Below, one piece after another: positions 35,305 to 46,342 of a stretch of DNA of 64,000 bases. The DNA is from Helicobacter suis (GTDB taxonomy: Bacteria > Campylobacterota > Campylobacteria > Campylobacterales > Helicobacteraceae): contig NZ_CABIKE010000009.1 in assembly GCF_902196135.1 (NCBI RefSeq), positions 1 through 64,000 of the forward strand. Direction: 5' to 3'. The notes beneath the pieces are model-generated. The model was not told the origin of the DNA. It was given only the letters and a program-made list of their open reading frames with translations, and did not search any database. The number at the start of each line of letters is the position of its first letter. Within the stretch, counting starts at the first letter, position 1. The translations under genes were made by a program, and so were the position numbers.

Positions 35305-37140
35305 TTAACTCCAGTAACTTAGCATGACTAAGAGGGTAATAGCTAGCACCCCAAAGGCCATCCATCTTAGGGCGCTACTTAAATTTCCACTCTGCATAGG
35401 GCGCAAAGAAATACCCAGCAAAACAGGGATTTTAGCTAAAATATCTACAAGCGGATCTAAAACGCGTATCTCTACTTTACGCCATAAAATATAGGCAAAC
35501 TGGAGGAAAATCTGGCTGATTTTAGCATAGAGCTTAGGGATGTAATACTGATTAAAGAGCAAACGATAGAAAAACCCGCCTTCCTTAGCGCTAATGCCGT
35601 GTTGGTATTTTTTAATAGCATAGGCAATAGAGGCTAGTACGCCTAAAGTTGTGAGGATTAATAATAAACCTTTTGGTACGGGGTATTCTGCAAAAGAGGG
35701 CACAGAAATAGCTTTAGAGACAAAATCTAAAAAAGAATGCTCAAAAAGACCGGCTATGATAGCTAAAATCCCTAAGGGCAACATGGCTAATAACATGAAA
35801 CTAGGCGCTTCATGGGGGTGATCTAGGTGATGTTTTTGAGGGGCAAAAAAGACAAGCATTAAAAGTCTAAAACTATAAAAGGCGGTAAAAAACGCCCCGA
35901 TTAATAAAGCCAAGAATAGCCCATGGTGGCCAGTGGCAAAGGCTACTTCTAAAATTTTATCTTTAGAAAAAAAGCCAGCAAAGGGATAAATCCCGCACAA
36001 AGCTAGCGAGGCTAGCCCCATTAAAATAGCTGTCATTTTTAGGGGCTGGTATAATTTACCCATTTTAGTGATATTAAGTTCATCATGCATGGCATGCATC
36101 ACATTACCCGCACCCAAGAATAAAAGCGCTTTAAAAAAGGCATGGGTAAAGAGGTGAAACAGCGCTACCCAGTAAGCCCCAAGCCCTGCCCCTACAAACA
36201 TGTAACCTAATTGGGAGAGAGTAGAGTAGGCAACAATGCGCTTTAAATCTTGATTAACTAATGCCATGCTTGCCCCAAAAAGCGCTACAAACGCGCCTAA
36301 ACAGGCAATGGCATAACTCACTTGCGAGATTGCATGGTAGAGTGGATGGGCGCGTACAACTAAATAAACCCCAGCTGTTACCATAGTAGCCGCGTGGATA
36401 AGCGCAGAAACCGGAGTAGGCCCTTCCATAGCATTAGCTAGCCAAGTGTGCAAAGGAAATTGCGCGCTTTTGCCCACCGCCCCGATAAAGAGTAAAACCC
36501 CAATCCAAAAGAGTAAATTAGAATCGGTATGTGTAAGATTAGAAAAAACAACAGAGTATTGTAGTGAGCCAAAAGTCCAGTAGATCAGCAAAATCCCCAT
36601 AAGCATGCCTAAATCAGCGATGCGATTCATCACAAAGGCTTCAATGGAGGCATTATTCGCGCTTTTCTTTTGATACCAAAAACCAATGAGTAAATAAGAA
36701 CATAGCCCCACACCCTCCCAGCCCACAAAGAGACCTAAAAAGTTATCGCTAAGCACTAGCACTAGCATAGAAAATACAAAGCCGGAGAGATAACTAAAAT
36801 AGCGATTAAACCCTTTATCCTCTTGCATGTAGCCAATGGAATAAACATGGACTAAAAAAGAAACAAGTGTTACCACCACAATCATAATGGCACTAATAGG
36901 ATCAAGTGCAAAGGAAAAATTAACATGCAAACCACCTAGATTAATCCAATCTAATAACTCTACTTGTACAAGTTGCCCATGCAAAGCCTTTATCAGCAGG
37001 CATATAGCCCCCGCACAAGAAAAACCTAATAAAGTTGAGTTAATCACCCCGACATGTATTTTTTTTGCATACCCACCCCAAAAACCCGCATAAAGCGCTC
37101 CGATTAAAGGCGCAAATAACACAACAAGCAAATCTTGCAT
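35305..37140 (-). CDS. nuoL: NADH-quinone oxidoreductase subunit L
   Basis: Largest antiporter-like subunit, 611 residues, about 16 helices including the long lateral helix at the C-terminus (IKKYQHGIS onward). FSFALDPISAIMIVVVT, GWEGVGLCSYLLIGFWY, AQFPLHTWLANAMEGPTPVSALIHAATMV and NQDLKRIVAYSTLSQLGYM segments match the family well. The gene lies 3 bases from nuoK. Confidence 0.97.
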   Translation of the reverse strand: MQDLLVVLFAPLIGALYAGFWGGYAKKIHVGVINSTLLGFSCAGAICLLIKALHGQLVQVELLDWINLGGLHVNFSFALDPISAIMIVVVTLVSFLVHVYSIGYMQEDKGFNRYFSYLSGFVFSMLVLVLSDNFLGLFVGWEGVGLCSYLLIGFWYQKKSANNASIEAFVMNRIADLGMLMGILLIYWTFGSLQYSVVFSNLTHTDSNLLFWIGVLLFIGAVGKSAQFPLHTWLANAMEGPTPVSALIHAATMVTAGVYLVVRAHPLYHAISQVSYAIACLGAFVALFGASMALVNQDLKRIVAYSTLSQLGYMFVGAGLGAYWVALFHLFTHAFFKALLFLGAGNVMHAMHDELNITKMGKLYQPLKMTAILMGLASLALCGIYPFAGFFSKDKILEVAFATGHHGLFLALLIGAFFTAFYSFRLLMLVFFAPQKHHLDHPHEAPSFMLLAMLPLGILAIIAGLFEHSFLDFVSKAISVPSFAEYPVPKGLLLILTTLGVLASIAYAIKKYQHGISAKEGGFFYRLLFNQYYIPKLYAKISQIFLQFAYILWRKVEIRVLDPLVDILAKIPVLLGISLRPMQSGNLSSALRWMAFGVLAITLLVMLSYWS

Positions 37141-37143
37141 TTT

Positions 37144-37446
37144 CTAGCCTTTCATGCGATTAAGTGAGTCAATGTCTAGGGTTTTATGCTTTTTATACCA
37201 TAAAATCACCAAACCTAGCCCCACAGCCACCTCAGAAGCAGCCAAAGCAATCATAAAGAGCGCAAAAACTTGCCCATCTATGTTTTTAAGTGTATGAGAA
37301 ATTGCGACAAAGGCGACATTAATTGCATTGAGCATAATCTCTGTAGAAAAAAAGAGCATTAAAATATTCTTTCGTCTGAGCATGCCTACTAGTCCCACAC
37401 AAAAAAGTAACCCTGCAAAAACTAAATAATGCCCCAGAGTGATCAC
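37144..37446 (-). CDS. nuoK: NADH-quinone oxidoreductase subunit K
   Basis: 100 residues, three helices, with the conserved Glu pair on helices 2 and 3 (STEIMLNAINV and ASEVAVGLGLVI) that forms the membrane proton path. It overlaps nuoJ by 4 bases. Confidence 0.97.
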   Translation of the reverse strand: MITLGHYLVFAGLLFCVGLVGMLRRKNILMLFFSTEIMLNAINVAFVAISHTLKNIDGQVFALFMIALAASEVAVGLGLVILWYKKHKTLDIDSLNRMKG

Positions 37447-37994
37447 GCATTTTCCTTTTGGCTAAGATAACTTTTTCTAAGCGCTGTAGTGATTCCGCCT
37501 ATGAGTGCGCTCAAAAGCATCACTCCCCCCGCTTCAAAAGCGATGCGGTATTTAGTGAACACAAAATAACCCATTGAATGGACATTGGTGGTGCTTAGAT
37601 TGGGTGTAATAATTTCTAAATTCTCAGCACTAAGATGGTGTGCGTAATTATTAAGCGTAGGCGCGCCTAGTATAACCACTAAGAGCAACGCAAAAACCCC
37701 GCCTAGTATATAAACTAGCCAAGGTTTATGCGCTCTCTCAATCACCTCCTCAGAGGCGTTAAAAAACATCATGCCAAAGGCATACATCACAATCACCGCC
37801 CCCACATACACTAAGATTTGAACCACGCCCAAAAACTCCGCACCTAGCAAAAAGAAAAAGCCTGAAATAAAAACCATGCTAGCAGCTAGCGCACTCATGG
37901 CATATAAGATATTACTTGTACTCACCACGATCAAAGCCATGCTTAAAGTCAGGATTGCAAAGAAATAAAAGGCGATAACCTCAAACATGGGCAT
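37443..37994 (-). CDS. nuoJ: NADH-quinone oxidoreductase subunit J
   Basis: 183 residues, five hydrophobic helices. [21 protein letters not shown] holds the conserved Gln, Tyr and Gly of helix 3. It overlaps nuoI by 14 bases and nuoK by 4, so the trio is translated together. Confidence 0.96.
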   Translation of the reverse strand: MPMFEVIAFYFFAILTLSMALIVVSTSNILYAMSALAASMVFISGFFFLLGAEFLGVVQILVYVGAVIVMYAFGMMFFNASEEVIERAHKPWLVYILGGVFALLLVVILGAPTLNNYAHHLSAENLEIITPNLSTTNVHSMGYFVFTKYRIAFEAGGVMLLSALIGGITTALRKSYLSQKENA

Positions 37995-38637
37995 CCTTAG
38001 GGATTTCTGCTTTTTCTGCGCTTTTTTCCTCTGTTTTTTCCTCTGTCGCGTAGTCTAGCGGGGTTTGTTGCATTCTTTGGCTGGCATGTTCACTAGGCGA
38101 TCCAAAACCGGCAAATTCTTTATGGCTGTGATCTTTAGCACTCTCTATATCTGTTAAAAACTCTGCTTTACCCCCAAACTGCGATCGCTGTACACTGCTA
38201 TTTTCAAAGCGCTGCCCCATTACAATGGCAAGTTCTGGGCAAACCTCCGCACACAACCCGCAGTAAATGCAACGGCCTAAATTGATTGTGTAGCTGTCTA
38301 TGTATTTGCGCTCATCAGGGGCTTTATGGGTGATGATTCTAATACAATTACTCGTACAAATCTTTTCGCATAACCCACACCCGATACACCGTTCATTGCC
38401 AGAATCTAGAAGTCTTTGTAAGTGGTGTACGGCGCGGTAACGCGGGCTTAAGGGGAGTACTTCCATTGGGTAGTGAATGGTAACATCTTTACTAAAAAAT
38501 TCCTTAATGGTTAACCCCAAACCTTTAAATAAATCCAAACCAAAACTAGATTTAAGCGTGCCGATGAGTTTAGCGCTAGGGCTATTTTCTTGGGGTTCTT
38601 TAGCAAGCCATTTATAGGTTTGTTTTCCCATATGCAT
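37981..38637 (-). CDS. nuoI: NADH-quinone oxidoreductase subunit I
   Basis: Ferredoxin-like subunit carrying clusters N6a and N6b. 218 residues; [16 protein letters not shown] and [16 protein letters not shown] give the two 4Cys sets. In the first set the fourth Cys is in TSNC rather than before a Pro. The C-terminal 45 residues are charged ([17 protein letters not shown]) and lengthen the subunit compared with E. coli (180). ATG 38631 is an alternative start. Confidence 0.96.
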   Translation of the reverse strand: MHMGKQTYKWLAKEPQENSPSAKLIGTLKSSFGLDLFKGLGLTIKEFFSKDVTIHYPMEVLPLSPRYRAVHHLQRLLDSGNERCIGCGLCEKICTSNCIRIITHKAPDERKYIDSYTINLGRCIYCGLCAEVCPELAIVMGQRFENSSVQRSQFGGKAEFLTDIESAKDHSHKEFAGFGSPSEHASQRMQQTPLDYATEEKTEEKSAEKAEIPKDAHV

Positions 38638-38642
38638 TTCTC

Positions 38643-39644
38643 CTAGATTAAGATAACAAGCGCTGTGATAAGAATATTAATCAAAGATAAAGGCAACATG
38701 ATTTTCCAACACATTCTCATGAGCTGATCGGGGCGGACATGGGGGAAAGTCGCGCGTGCCCACATGGATAAAAAGACAAAAAAGCACACTTTAATCAAAA
38801 TAGCAATGCCTCCGGGAATAAAACCCCAAGCGCTATAACCTCCAAAGAATATTAAAGAGATCACAAAGCAAAAGGCAAAGAGATGGGCGTACTCAGCTAA
38901 GAAAAACATTCCCCACCTAAGGCCGCTATATTCTGTACAAAATCCGGCTACAATTTCGGCTTCATGTTCGAGTAAGTCAAAGGGAGTGCGGTTTAATTCC
39001 GCATAACTCGCAATTAAGAATAAGAAAAAGGCTAAAGGTTGTTTGAAAACTAACCAGTGAATCATGCCGCCCTCTTGGTAGTGGTTGATCTCTACTAAAG
39101 AAAGAGAGCCTACGACCATGATAGGGGCTAAAATAGTGAGTGTACTCACTACCTCAAAACTTAAAAGTTGGATAGCCGCGCGCGCAGAGCCTAGTAGGGC
39201 GTATTTACTATTGGAGGCTAGCCCGGCTAAAAGGGGCGCATAAATGCCGGCTGAGCCTACGGCTAAAAAGAAAAGCAAGCCTACATTGATGTCTGAGATG
39301 ATAGGCTTAATGGTATGCCCAAAGAGGGTAAAATCACCAAAAAAAGGAATGGGCGCCATGCTCACAAAGGCACTTACCATTGCAATTACAGGGGCTATGG
39401 CAAAGATAAGGCGGTTTGCATGCTGGGGGATAATGTCCTCTTTGGTAAAGAGTTTGATCGCATCAGCAATAACCTGCAAAAGCCCAAAAGGGCCTACATA
39501 AGTAGGGCCTAGTCTTCGCTGAAAATAGGCTAAGACCTTACGCTCTAAATAGGTCCCAAAAGCCCCTAAACCGGAAAAAACCAGTACTACGACTAAAATT
39601 TTTACCAAAGTTTCTAGGATTTCAGCGCTCATGCTAGCTCCCAC
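38643..39644 (-). CDS. nuoH: NADH-quinone oxidoreductase subunit H
   Basis: Eight-helix subunit that forms the quinone entrance with NuoB and NuoD. 333 residues. [27 protein letters not shown] and [19 protein letters not shown] carry the conserved Arg, Asp and Glu residues. The start overlaps the end of nuoG by 16 bases. Confidence 0.97.
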   Translation of the reverse strand: MGASMSAEILETLVKILVVVLVFSGLGAFGTYLERKVLAYFQRRLGPTYVGPFGLLQVIADAIKLFTKEDIIPQHANRLIFAIAPVIAMVSAFVSMAPIPFFGDFTLFGHTIKPIISDINVGLLFFLAVGSAGIYAPLLAGLASNSKYALLGSARAAIQLLSFEVVSTLTILAPIMVVGSLSLVEINHYQEGGMIHWLVFKQPLAFFLFLIASYAELNRTPFDLLEHEAEIVAGFCTEYSGLRWGMFFLAEYAHLFAFCFVISLIFFGGYSAWGFIPGGIAILIKVCFFVFLSMWARATFPHVRPDQLMRMCWKIMLPLSLINILITALVILI

Positions 39645-42001
39645 TCTAGTTGTGCAAATAAGGCGCCATTAAACACGCCCTCAATATCTAGGCTAGGGCT
39701 TACCATAAACACATCTTGATCAAGCCCATAATCTATATAAAGCGCACCTTTAAGCTTGCGCCCCTCTTTGTGCAAACAAATTAAACTCCCCTCTTGTAAA
39801 CCTAAGCTTTCTAAATATTTAGGCGAGGTGTAAATGCCTTCTTTAAGTTGGAGATTTTGGCTAGTGAGGGTATGGGTGTTAAACTGGGTTTCGGCAAATT
39901 TTAAATAGCTATTAAAAGGCATGCTCTCTAATTTAGCAATGGGTTCACTTGGCGTACTCTCTTGTGTTTCTTGAGGCTTAAGTTTATAACCTCTGTGGTT
40001 GCTTTTATCATTGGCATAGAAGTTTTTAAAATCATCATAGGCAAGGGGTTGATAGCCCTTTTCTTGGGGTAAAAGAGGGGTATACTCTACTAAACTTTCC
40101 CCATAGAGTCCAAAATGTTGGGCAATATCGGCTAAATCTAACCCTGTGTAGGCTAAGGCAGGTCTGATAGGTAAAACGCGCCCCTCAAAGTTAGTTGTAC
40201 TGGCCTCTATTTGATTAGGACTTGGCAAGATAAAATCCACACTCTGCAAACTTTCTTGATCGCAGACACAATTTGAATCTAGCACAAAATCCCCCCGTGT
40301 GCGCACACCTACGCTTGGGTGCTCCCCTCTATCTTTTTCTAGTTGGCAAATAGAAACAATGCCTAGCGCATTAGCCGTAGGCGGGATCAAAACGATCTTA
40401 ACTTTGGGGTGTTGGCTAGCCTCTTTAAGCATTCTAGCGATATTGCTTGCTCGTTTGTGCGTGTAAATTTCTTGCCCTATAAGCAGTACAACACTGGGCG
40501 CTTTTTCTAAAGTGGTGGTGATTTTCTCATAAGTAGCGCTATCTAGTTTAATATCCTCTAACATTTGATAAACCGGTTTAGGTTGCTCCTTAGCCTTTTC
40601 TGGAGTTTCTGCCTCTTGAGTCTCTATATTTTCTTTAGGTGTTTCTACTGGTTTTTGGCTTGCTAGTAAACTCTCTAAACTTGGGCTTTTCACACCTAAA
40701 GCTAGCAAAATCGCCCCCAAAAAGATTTCCTCAGCATGGCAAGGATAGTTCACAGAAATAACACTACGACTCATTTTATTAATCGCTTTGTCTGTGAGAG
40801 GGTGGCCATAAATAAGCGTTGTACCTTTGTTAACTTTAAGCATATTGGCAAGGGCGTATTTGATTAACGGGTTTTCATTGCGGATTTTTGAACCCACACT
40901 CACCACACAACCCGCGCTTTTAATCTCTGAAATATCAGGGAAATTTGTAGGTTTAAACTCTTTTAAAAATTTCTGAAAAGTATAGAGTTCCTCATTATGC
41001 AAACTAAAACCACAATGTTTACGCAAATATTCTAATAAATAGGCCTCTTCATTATTCACATCTCCGCCCACATAAACCGCTTTGGCCTCTTTAAGTTTTT
41101 GCACGGCTTGATCAATATTGCTACTCCCCTCTTTGGAGGCATGTATATCAAAGGCAAAACGCCCCGCCCCACAAATAGGGTTATGGTAAAAATCATTACC
41201 CACTCTAAAAATTTTCTTTTCCTCGCCTAGCGTATCAAAGTGGCGTACATGATAATCTAGCAAACAACCTGCTGCACAGTGCATGCAAGTTGAATCAATA
41301 TGGGTGAGTTCCCAAGCATTCGCGCTATAGCTAAAATCTTTATAAACGATCGCACCCACAGGACAAACCGCGATACACTCCCCACAATCAAAGCAAGGTA
41401 CTTCGCCTACAAAACTAATCATGCCCTTTTGTTTGCGACTCCACACGCTAAAAGGGTCTTTGGGCATGCTTTCTTTAAATTTGTCGGGAGCGTGTAAATT
41501 GGCTTTAGTGGCCTTGAGGTTGTTATCACCGATATTATCGCTACAAGTGGTTACACAACGCTCGCACATGATGCACAAATTAGGATCGTAAGAAGCCTGT
41601 GCCCAGAAGGCAAAGGGCTTAGCATCATCGCGCACGGCAAAGGGCTGGGTGTCTACTTGCATGCGCATGGTCATGTCTTGTAATTCACACTCCCCGCTTT
41701 TATCACACACCCCACACTCTAAAGGGTGGTTGACATCATAGGTTTGCATGATCATCTGGCGCTCGGTTTTAAGGGCGGGGGTATTGGTGAGTATATTAGT
41801 ATTAGGCTTGGGTTTAGTATTACAGCTATAAACCCGTTTGCCCTCCACCTCTACCATGCACATCTTACAAGCCACCGTAGGCGAGCACCCGCTTAAATAA
41901 CAAATAGCCGGGATATACACCCCCGCACTTCTAGCCGCCTCTAAAATGGTTTGTCCCTCTTTGTATTCTACCTTTAATCCGTCTATATTGATATGTGGCA
42001 T
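39629..42001 (-). CDS. nuoG: NADH-quinone oxidoreductase subunit G
   Basis: Large iron-sulfur subunit, 790 residues from ATG 42001. The N-terminal ferredoxin-like domain has a [2Fe-2S] set (ICYLSGCSPTVACKMCMVEV and YSCNT), the His/Cys motif HPLECGVCDKSGECELQ, then CIMCERCVTTCSD and CFDCGECIAVCP 4Fe-4S sets and a further CMHCAAGCLLDYH motif. The molybdopterin-like C-terminal half is divergent, with a Pro/Glu-rich linker near residues 455-480. It begins 2 bases after the HP1264-like gene; no NuoF gene stands between. Confidence 0.94.
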   Translation of the reverse strand: MPHINIDGLKVEYKEGQTILEAARSAGVYIPAICYLSGCSPTVACKMCMVEVEGKRVYSCNTKPKPNTNILTNTPALKTERQMIMQTYDVNHPLECGVCDKSGECELQDMTMRMQVDTQPFAVRDDAKPFAFWAQASYDPNLCIMCERCVTTCSDNIGDNNLKATKANLHAPDKFKESMPKDPFSVWSRKQKGMISFVGEVPCFDCGECIAVCPVGAIVYKDFSYSANAWELTHIDSTCMHCAAGCLLDYHVRHFDTLGEEKKIFRVGNDFYHNPICGAGRFAFDIHASKEGSSNIDQAVQKLKEAKAVYVGGDVNNEEAYLLEYLRKHCGFSLHNEELYTFQKFLKEFKPTNFPDISEIKSAGCVVSVGSKIRNENPLIKYALANMLKVNKGTTLIYGHPLTDKAINKMSRSVISVNYPCHAEEIFLGAILLALGVKSPSLESLLASQKPVETPKENIETQEAETPEKAKEQPKPVYQMLEDIKLDSATYEKITTTLEKAPSVVLLIGQEIYTHKRASNIARMLKEASQHPKVKIVLIPPTANALGIVSICQLEKDRGEHPSVGVRTRGDFVLDSNCVCDQESLQSVDFILPSPNQIEASTTNFEGRVLPIRPALAYTGLDLADIAQHFGLYGESLVEYTPLLPQEKGYQPLAYDDFKNFYANDKSNHRGYKLKPQETQESTPSEPIAKLESMPFNSYLKFAETQFNTHTLTSQNLQLKEGIYTSPKYLESLGLQEGSLICLHKEGRKLKGALYIDYGLDQDVFMVSPSLDIEGVFNGALFAQLEWELA

Positions 42002-42003
42002 GC

Positions 42004-42243
42004 CTACCTCTTTTTGACTACTAAAGTCCAATCTACGCGGTTAAAACGCAAAGAATTCATCAAAGTATCCCCCCTTTGTTTGACATACTCCGCGCTTTGT
42101 TCTACGATGTTAAAATCCACCACCTCTAGCATAAAAATCACCACCTCACCAGCTTGTACACTACGATCTAAAATACCCCCCATGTGGTTTAAAACCGCCT
42201 CATTGGGTTGATCTCTTAAGGGGCGTAGATCAAAGCGCTTCAT
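42004..42243 (-). CDS. HP1264-like complex I subunit in the NuoE place
   Basis: 79 residues starting [29 protein letters not shown] and [18 protein letters not shown] are conserved in epsilonproteobacterial complex I operons. H. pylori HP1264 is the counterpart. It has no Cys, so it cannot bind the 2Fe-2S cluster of true NuoE. It overlaps nuoD by 4 bases. In H. pylori this gene is followed by HP1265, a NuoF-place protein of about 330 residues, before nuoG; here nuoG follows directly. Confidence 0.85.
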   Translation of the reverse strand: MKRFDLRPLRDQPNEAVLNHMGGILDRSVQAGEVVIFMLEVVDFNIVEQSAEYVKQRGDTLMNSLRFNRVDWTLVVKKR

Positions 42244-43469
42244 CGATCCACCTCGCCAAAAACTGCGTTACTTGAGCCAATTACGGTTACTGCGTCAGCT
42301 AGATACTGCCCTATTAAAATATCTTGCAAAGAACCAATGTGATAAAAACTAGGGGCGCGGATTTTAAGGCGGTAAGGGTAGGGATCGCCCTCTGAGTGGA
42401 TAAAAAAGCCTAATTCTCCCTTAGGCGATTCAGTGGGGGCGTATACCTCGCCTTTGGGGGGGCGCATGCCTTGAGTTACAAGCACAAAATGTTGCATTAA
42501 AGCGTAATTTTGCGTCATGATGTCCTCTTTAGGGGCGGAAAAATAATGTGGGTTGTGTGCCATGATGGCCTTATCTGTGGGGGCGTGCATGGGAATGAGT
42601 TGTTCTAAAATACGCAAGGATTGTTCGATCTCTAGCATATAAAGTTGGTAGCGATCATAAGAATCTCCATTATTGCCCACCGGAATATCAAAGTCTAATT
42701 CTGGATAAAGCTCATAAGGCTCTTCTTTGCGCACATCATAGGCAATACCTGTACCTCTAAGCATGATTCCACTAGCGCCCCAAGATTTAGCTTGTTCTTG
42801 TGTGATCGTGCCTACATTTTCTAAACGGGCTCTCCAAATGCGGTTACTATCAAGTAGCCCCCCTATTAGTTTATGTGTTGCGCGCACCTCTTTTATAAAG
42901 GCCTTTAAGCTTTCTAGCCAGCTAGGCGCTAAATCTAAAGGCACGCCCCCGATACGGATAGCATTATGAGTCAGTCTTGCCCCACAATAATCCTCCATTA
43001 AATCTAACCCATACTCGCGGGTTTTAAAGCAGTAAAGAAAAACCGACATCGCCCCCACATCTAGAGCGTGCACGCTTAAGAAAAAGATATGTGAAATCAC
43101 GCGGTTTAATTCTAGTAAAATGGTGCGAATCACCTGTGCGCGTCTGGGGATTTGCACCCCTAGTAAAGTCTCCACAGCGTGAGCATAGGCGTAGTTATTG
43201 CTGGTAGAGGAGGTGTAATCTAATCTGTCGGTGGTTGGCATGTACTCATTATAAGTCATGTTTTCGCCTAGCTTTTCACAGCCTCTATGTAAGTAGCCAA
43301 TCTCAGGCGTAGCCTTGATAATTTTTTCTCCATCAAGTTCTAAAATTAGGCGCAATTGCCCGTGTGAGGAGGGGTGCTGAGGCCCAAAGTTAATCACCAT
43401 TTGGTTATCATCTCTCTCAAAGAGGACATTTTCAAACTGGGGTTTAAGTTTATTAAAGATCTGTGCCAT
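42240..43469 (-). CDS. nuoD: NADH-quinone oxidoreductase subunit D
   Basis: Quinone-binding 49-kDa-type subunit, 409 residues. [15 protein letters not shown] carries the quinone-site His; [21 protein letters not shown] and [13 protein letters not shown] are conserved; the C-terminus ends [18 protein letters not shown], as in the family. It overlaps nuoC by one base. Confidence 0.97.
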   Translation of the reverse strand: MAQIFNKLKPQFENVLFERDDNQMVINFGPQHPSSHGQLRLILELDGEKIIKATPEIGYLHRGCEKLGENMTYNEYMPTTDRLDYTSSTSNNYAYAHAVETLLGVQIPRRAQVIRTILLELNRVISHIFFLSVHALDVGAMSVFLYCFKTREYGLDLMEDYCGARLTHNAIRIGGVPLDLAPSWLESLKAFIKEVRATHKLIGGLLDSNRIWRARLENVGTITQEQAKSWGASGIMLRGTGIAYDVRKEEPYELYPELDFDIPVGNNGDSYDRYQLYMLEIEQSLRILEQLIPMHAPTDKAIMAHNPHYFSAPKEDIMTQNYALMQHFVLVTQGMRPPKGEVYAPTESPKGELGFFIHSEGDPYPYRLKIRAPSFYHIGSLQDILIGQYLADAVTVIGSSNAVFGEVDR

Positions 43470-44266
43470 TAGGGACGCTCTTTGAGTTCTGAGGGGTCTT
43501 TTGTGTGTAGGTCTTTGACAAATAAAGACTTTTGGAAAGCGTGTTTTTGGGGGTGATCTTCAAGCGGGAGGCCTTTGGATTGTTCATGCCCAATTTTAGA
43601 AAAATTGAAGGTATCTTTCTCATCTACCCGTGCGCTATCTCTTTGCTCAGGCCCAATAATTTCGCGGTATTCTTTGCCAAAAATCTTATCCACCTCATAC
43701 CACGCGGCATGTTCATCGCCCTTTAGTGGATAGGATTTTAAAAGCGGATGGCCAACCCAGTCTTCTGGCATTAAAATCCGGATTAAATGCGGGTGGCCTT
43801 CAAAGACAATCCCAAACATATCATAAGCCTCTCTTTCACTCCACAGAGCCGATCTAAAAAGATGACTCAGGGTGGGGGCTTTAGTACCTTGTTTAAGAGT
43901 GGCCTTTAAACGCAAGCGCCTTTTTTGCGCAAAGTTAGGTAGATAAGAGACAAATTGATAAAAGAGTTCAAACTCGCCTCTTTGTTCTAAAAAATCTATC
44001 GCGCTCATTTCGCTCAAAGTTTCATAACCTAGATTTTTTAGCCTCTTGGCAATTTCTGCTACCTCTGCCACCTCTACCACAAACACAGCCGTGTTAGTTT
44101 CTATAAAATTCTCTAGGATTTTATGATAATAGCTAAGGTGGTTGTAAATCACCTCGTAAGCTGTACCGATAAGAGAAGTTCTAGGCGTGTTTGCAATAAC
44201 ATGGAAGCGATCGGAGTAGTGGACATGTTTTTGGACATTGGCATTGGGGCGTTGTCTTCTAACCAT
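43469..44266 (-). CDS. nuoC: NADH-quinone oxidoreductase subunit C
   Basis: 30-kDa-type subunit of the peripheral arm, 265 residues. [39 protein letters not shown] is the signature stretch. A charged C-terminal extension (about residues 210-265) is longer than in E. coli-type 30-kDa domains and typical of Helicobacter. Confidence 0.96.
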   Translation of the reverse strand: MVRRQRPNANVQKHVHYSDRFHVIANTPRTSLIGTAYEVIYNHLSYYHKILENFIETNTAVFVVEVAEVAEIAKRLKNLGYETLSEMSAIDFLEQRGEFELFYQFVSYLPNFAQKRRLRLKATLKQGTKAPTLSHLFRSALWSEREAYDMFGIVFEGHPHLIRILMPEDWVGHPLLKSYPLKGDEHAAWYEVDKIFGKEYREIIGPEQRDSARVDEKDTFNFSKIGHEQSKGLPLEDHPQKHAFQKSLFVKDLHTKDPSELKERP

Positions 44267-44276
44267 TTGTAATCCT

Positions 44277-44786
44277 TTAAACGAGTCGTTTAGGCGCTTC
44301 TTCTGGCAATGCCTTTTGGCGGCGGATTTTATCTTGTAAAACCATTAAGGCATACTGCAAAGTTTCAGGGCGGGGTGCACAGCCGGGCAAATAAATATCT
44401 ACAGGGATCACGCGATCTACTCCCTGCACGGTGGCATAAGTGTTAAACATGCCGCCTGTATTTGCACAAGAACCCATAGAAATCACCCATTTAGGTTCAG
44501 GCATTTGATCATAAAGGCGACGGGTAAATTCAGCGTGTTTTTTGGTAAGAGTGCCGGCGATGATCATCACATCTGATTGGCGGGGGGAGGCTCTAAAAAT
44601 CGTGCCAAAGCGATCAAAATCAAAGCGCGAGCCACCTGTAGCCATCATTTCAATCGCACAACAAGCCAGCCCATAAGTAAGAGGCCAAAGCGAATTACTG
44701 CGCCCCCAATTTAAAAGCCTGTCTAAAGTGCTTAAAGCGATAGGAAGCCCGCCATTTTTTAAATAACTTACTGCATGCTCTGCCAT
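44277..44786 (-). CDS. nuoB: NADH-quinone oxidoreductase subunit B
   Basis: Carries the terminal cluster N2. 169 residues. [10 protein letters not shown] gives the tandem Cys, [12 protein letters not shown] and LPGCAPRPE the other two ligands. The start overlaps nuoA by 19 bases. Confidence 0.97.
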   Translation of the reverse strand: MAEHAVSYLKNGGLPIALSTLDRLLNWGRSNSLWPLTYGLACCAIEMMATGGSRFDFDRFGTIFRASPRQSDVMIIAGTLTKKHAEFTRRLYDQMPEPKWVISMGSCANTGGMFNTYATVQGVDRVIPVDIYLPGCAPRPETLQYALMVLQDKIRRQKALPEEAPKRLV

Positions 44787-45157
44787 TCTAGTGCTCCTCT
44801 TTTTAGTGCGTAAATAAAACCAATGACTAACAAACCAAGAAAGCTCAACATCTCTAGAAAGCCAAATAACCCTAAATCTTTAAAACACAGCGCCCAAGGG
44901 AACATGAATACAATTTCTACATCAAAGAGGATAAAAAGCATCGCCATGACATAAAACTGGTGGCTGATGCGGTTTTGTTGCTTTAAAGCAATGGGGCCAC
45001 ATTCATAGGCAGAAAGTTTGAGTTTTTCATTTCTTTTTTTGGCAAGTAGGCGGCTTAAAAAGCGCTGTATACGCAAAGTCCAATTAAAGACTAAAAAACT
45101 AAAGACCAGTAAGAAAAACGCCCCAAAATACGGATGTTCAAAACCACTCACTCCCAC
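44768..45157 (-). CDS. nuoA: NADH-quinone oxidoreductase subunit A
   Basis: First gene of the operon. 129 residues with three membrane helices; [10 protein letters not shown] holds the conserved Cys and the loop shielding the quinone tunnel, and [23 protein letters not shown] the Asp/Glu of helix 2. It starts with GTG preceded by AAGGAG. The 110 bases upstream to rsmE are A+T-rich and should hold the nuo promoter, but I cannot place a clear -10. Confidence 0.95.
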   Translation of the reverse strand: MGVSGFEHPYFGAFFLLVFSFLVFNWTLRIQRFLSRLLAKKRNEKLKLSAYECGPIALKQQNRISHQFYVMAMLFILFDVEIVFMFPWALCFKDLGLFGFLEMLSFLGLLVIGFIYALKRGALEWQSMQ

Positions 45158-45267
45158 CGCTAGCTCCTTAGCAATTTCAATCCTATTAAAGCATAAATTG
45201 ATTAACCAAAACTTTTATTAAAGATAGAAGTAGGGTATCAGAAATTTATTAATATTTTGCCAGCAGA

Positions 45268-45936
45268 TTAACTATGTGCGGCTAAAAATAGCGCTGCTCC
45301 CTCACTTGTAAGGATAATAGGAGAGGGGCTATAAATTTTTCTGTCCTTAAAGAATTGGCGCTCTTGGTTAGAAAATCCCCCCTCAGGGCCTATAAAAATT
45401 CCATTTTCTAGGCTAACTAGCCCTTGAGTTTGATCATGCAAATCAAAAATACAGGCAGTAGGGTAGCACTCTAAGGCCATTTTTGTATTTTCTAAAACCT
45501 CTAACTCCATACATGCACTACGGCCACATTGTTCACAAGATGCAATGAGAATTCTTCTAAAACGCTCCAACTTGGGGGCGTCAATTTTTTCATTCTTTTG
45601 GCTAAAATGGGCGTAGAAAAAACTAATCTTCCCCACTCCCATTTGGTTAAGATAGGGTAAAACTTTTTCAATATTTTTAGACGCGATAATCGCCCAGATC
45701 AAATGAGAATAGCGTTTAGGGCAAATAGGGCGCAACTTTTGATCTATTAAGGATAAGCGTGCATGGTGTTTTTTAACCTCTAAGGGCTTGTAAAAATAAA
45801 GAATGTGATCGGCTAGGTTTCTAAAAACAAGAATTTCTTGGGCATGCATGCGGCGGCTTAAATAAACATGCCTGTAACTCTGTGCTGTTAAAAATAACTC
45901 TTGGCTACCGGCCTCTTTATGGTAAATAAATTGCAT
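45268..45936 (-). CDS. rsmE: 16S rRNA (uracil(1498)-N(3))-methyltransferase
   Basis: 222 residues from ATG 45936. N-terminal PUA-like part, C-terminal SPOUT knot with FIGPEGGFSNQE and ILTSEGAALFLAAHS, the latter in place of the common LR.ETA. YFYKPLEVKKHH and ASCEQCGRS also fit. Methylates U1498 in the decoding region. Its ATG overlaps the stop of the preceding membrane protein gene (TAATG). Confidence 0.92.
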   Translation of the reverse strand: MQFIYHKEAGSQELFLTAQSYRHVYLSRRMHAQEILVFRNLADHILYFYKPLEVKKHHARLSLIDQKLRPICPKRYSHLIWAIIASKNIEKVLPYLNQMGVGKISFFYAHFSQKNEKIDAPKLERFRRILIASCEQCGRSACMELEVLENTKMALECYPTACIFDLHDQTQGLVSLENGIFIGPEGGFSNQERQFFKDRKIYSPSPIILTSEGAALFLAAHS

Positions 45937-46334
45937 TAGAGGATATAAACAAGTAGACAAAGCAATAAATCTAGCCCATACAAGCCTTTAGACCATTTAA
46001 TGTAGGCTAGCATTAGCGATTCTTTTGTGCGGGCTAGTTTGAGTTTGTAGACCCGCATGATCTCACCTAACATGACAATCCCCACCACAAGCCCCATAAG
46101 AGCAACCTTACCTGAAAGTGCAAAACTTTGCATGGCAAGTAGAAAAATACCGCTAAAAAAGGCCATAGCCACCCACGCAAAAACCATGGGCATCATGAAA
46201 TACAGGCATTTATTAAGGGTGGCGTAATTTTTAACTAGCCCTAAAAAAACTAAATTGATCCCAAAGACTATGGGACCTAAAGCCATTAAACAAGCATGGA
46301 AATTGCGGGCATCTTGCCACGCCTCAGCTACCAT
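45936..46334 (-). CDS. Four-helix membrane protein of unknown function
   Basis: 132 residues, four hydrophobic segments (about 14-34, 41-66, 72-90, 112-132) and a short basic loop (YKLKLARTK). I recognise no motif. It is co-translated with rsmE by a one-base overlap and lies 8 bases from the Hop protein gene. H. pylori has a comparable uncharacterised membrane gene near rsmE. Confidence 0.7.
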   Translation of the reverse strand: MVAEAWQDARNFHACLMALGPIVFGINLVFLGLVKNYATLNKCLYFMMPMVFAWVAMAFFSGIFLLAMQSFALSGKVALMGLVVGIVMLGEIMRVYKLKLARTKESLMLAYIKWSKGLYGLDLLLCLLVYIL

Positions 46335-46342
46335 TGAAAATT

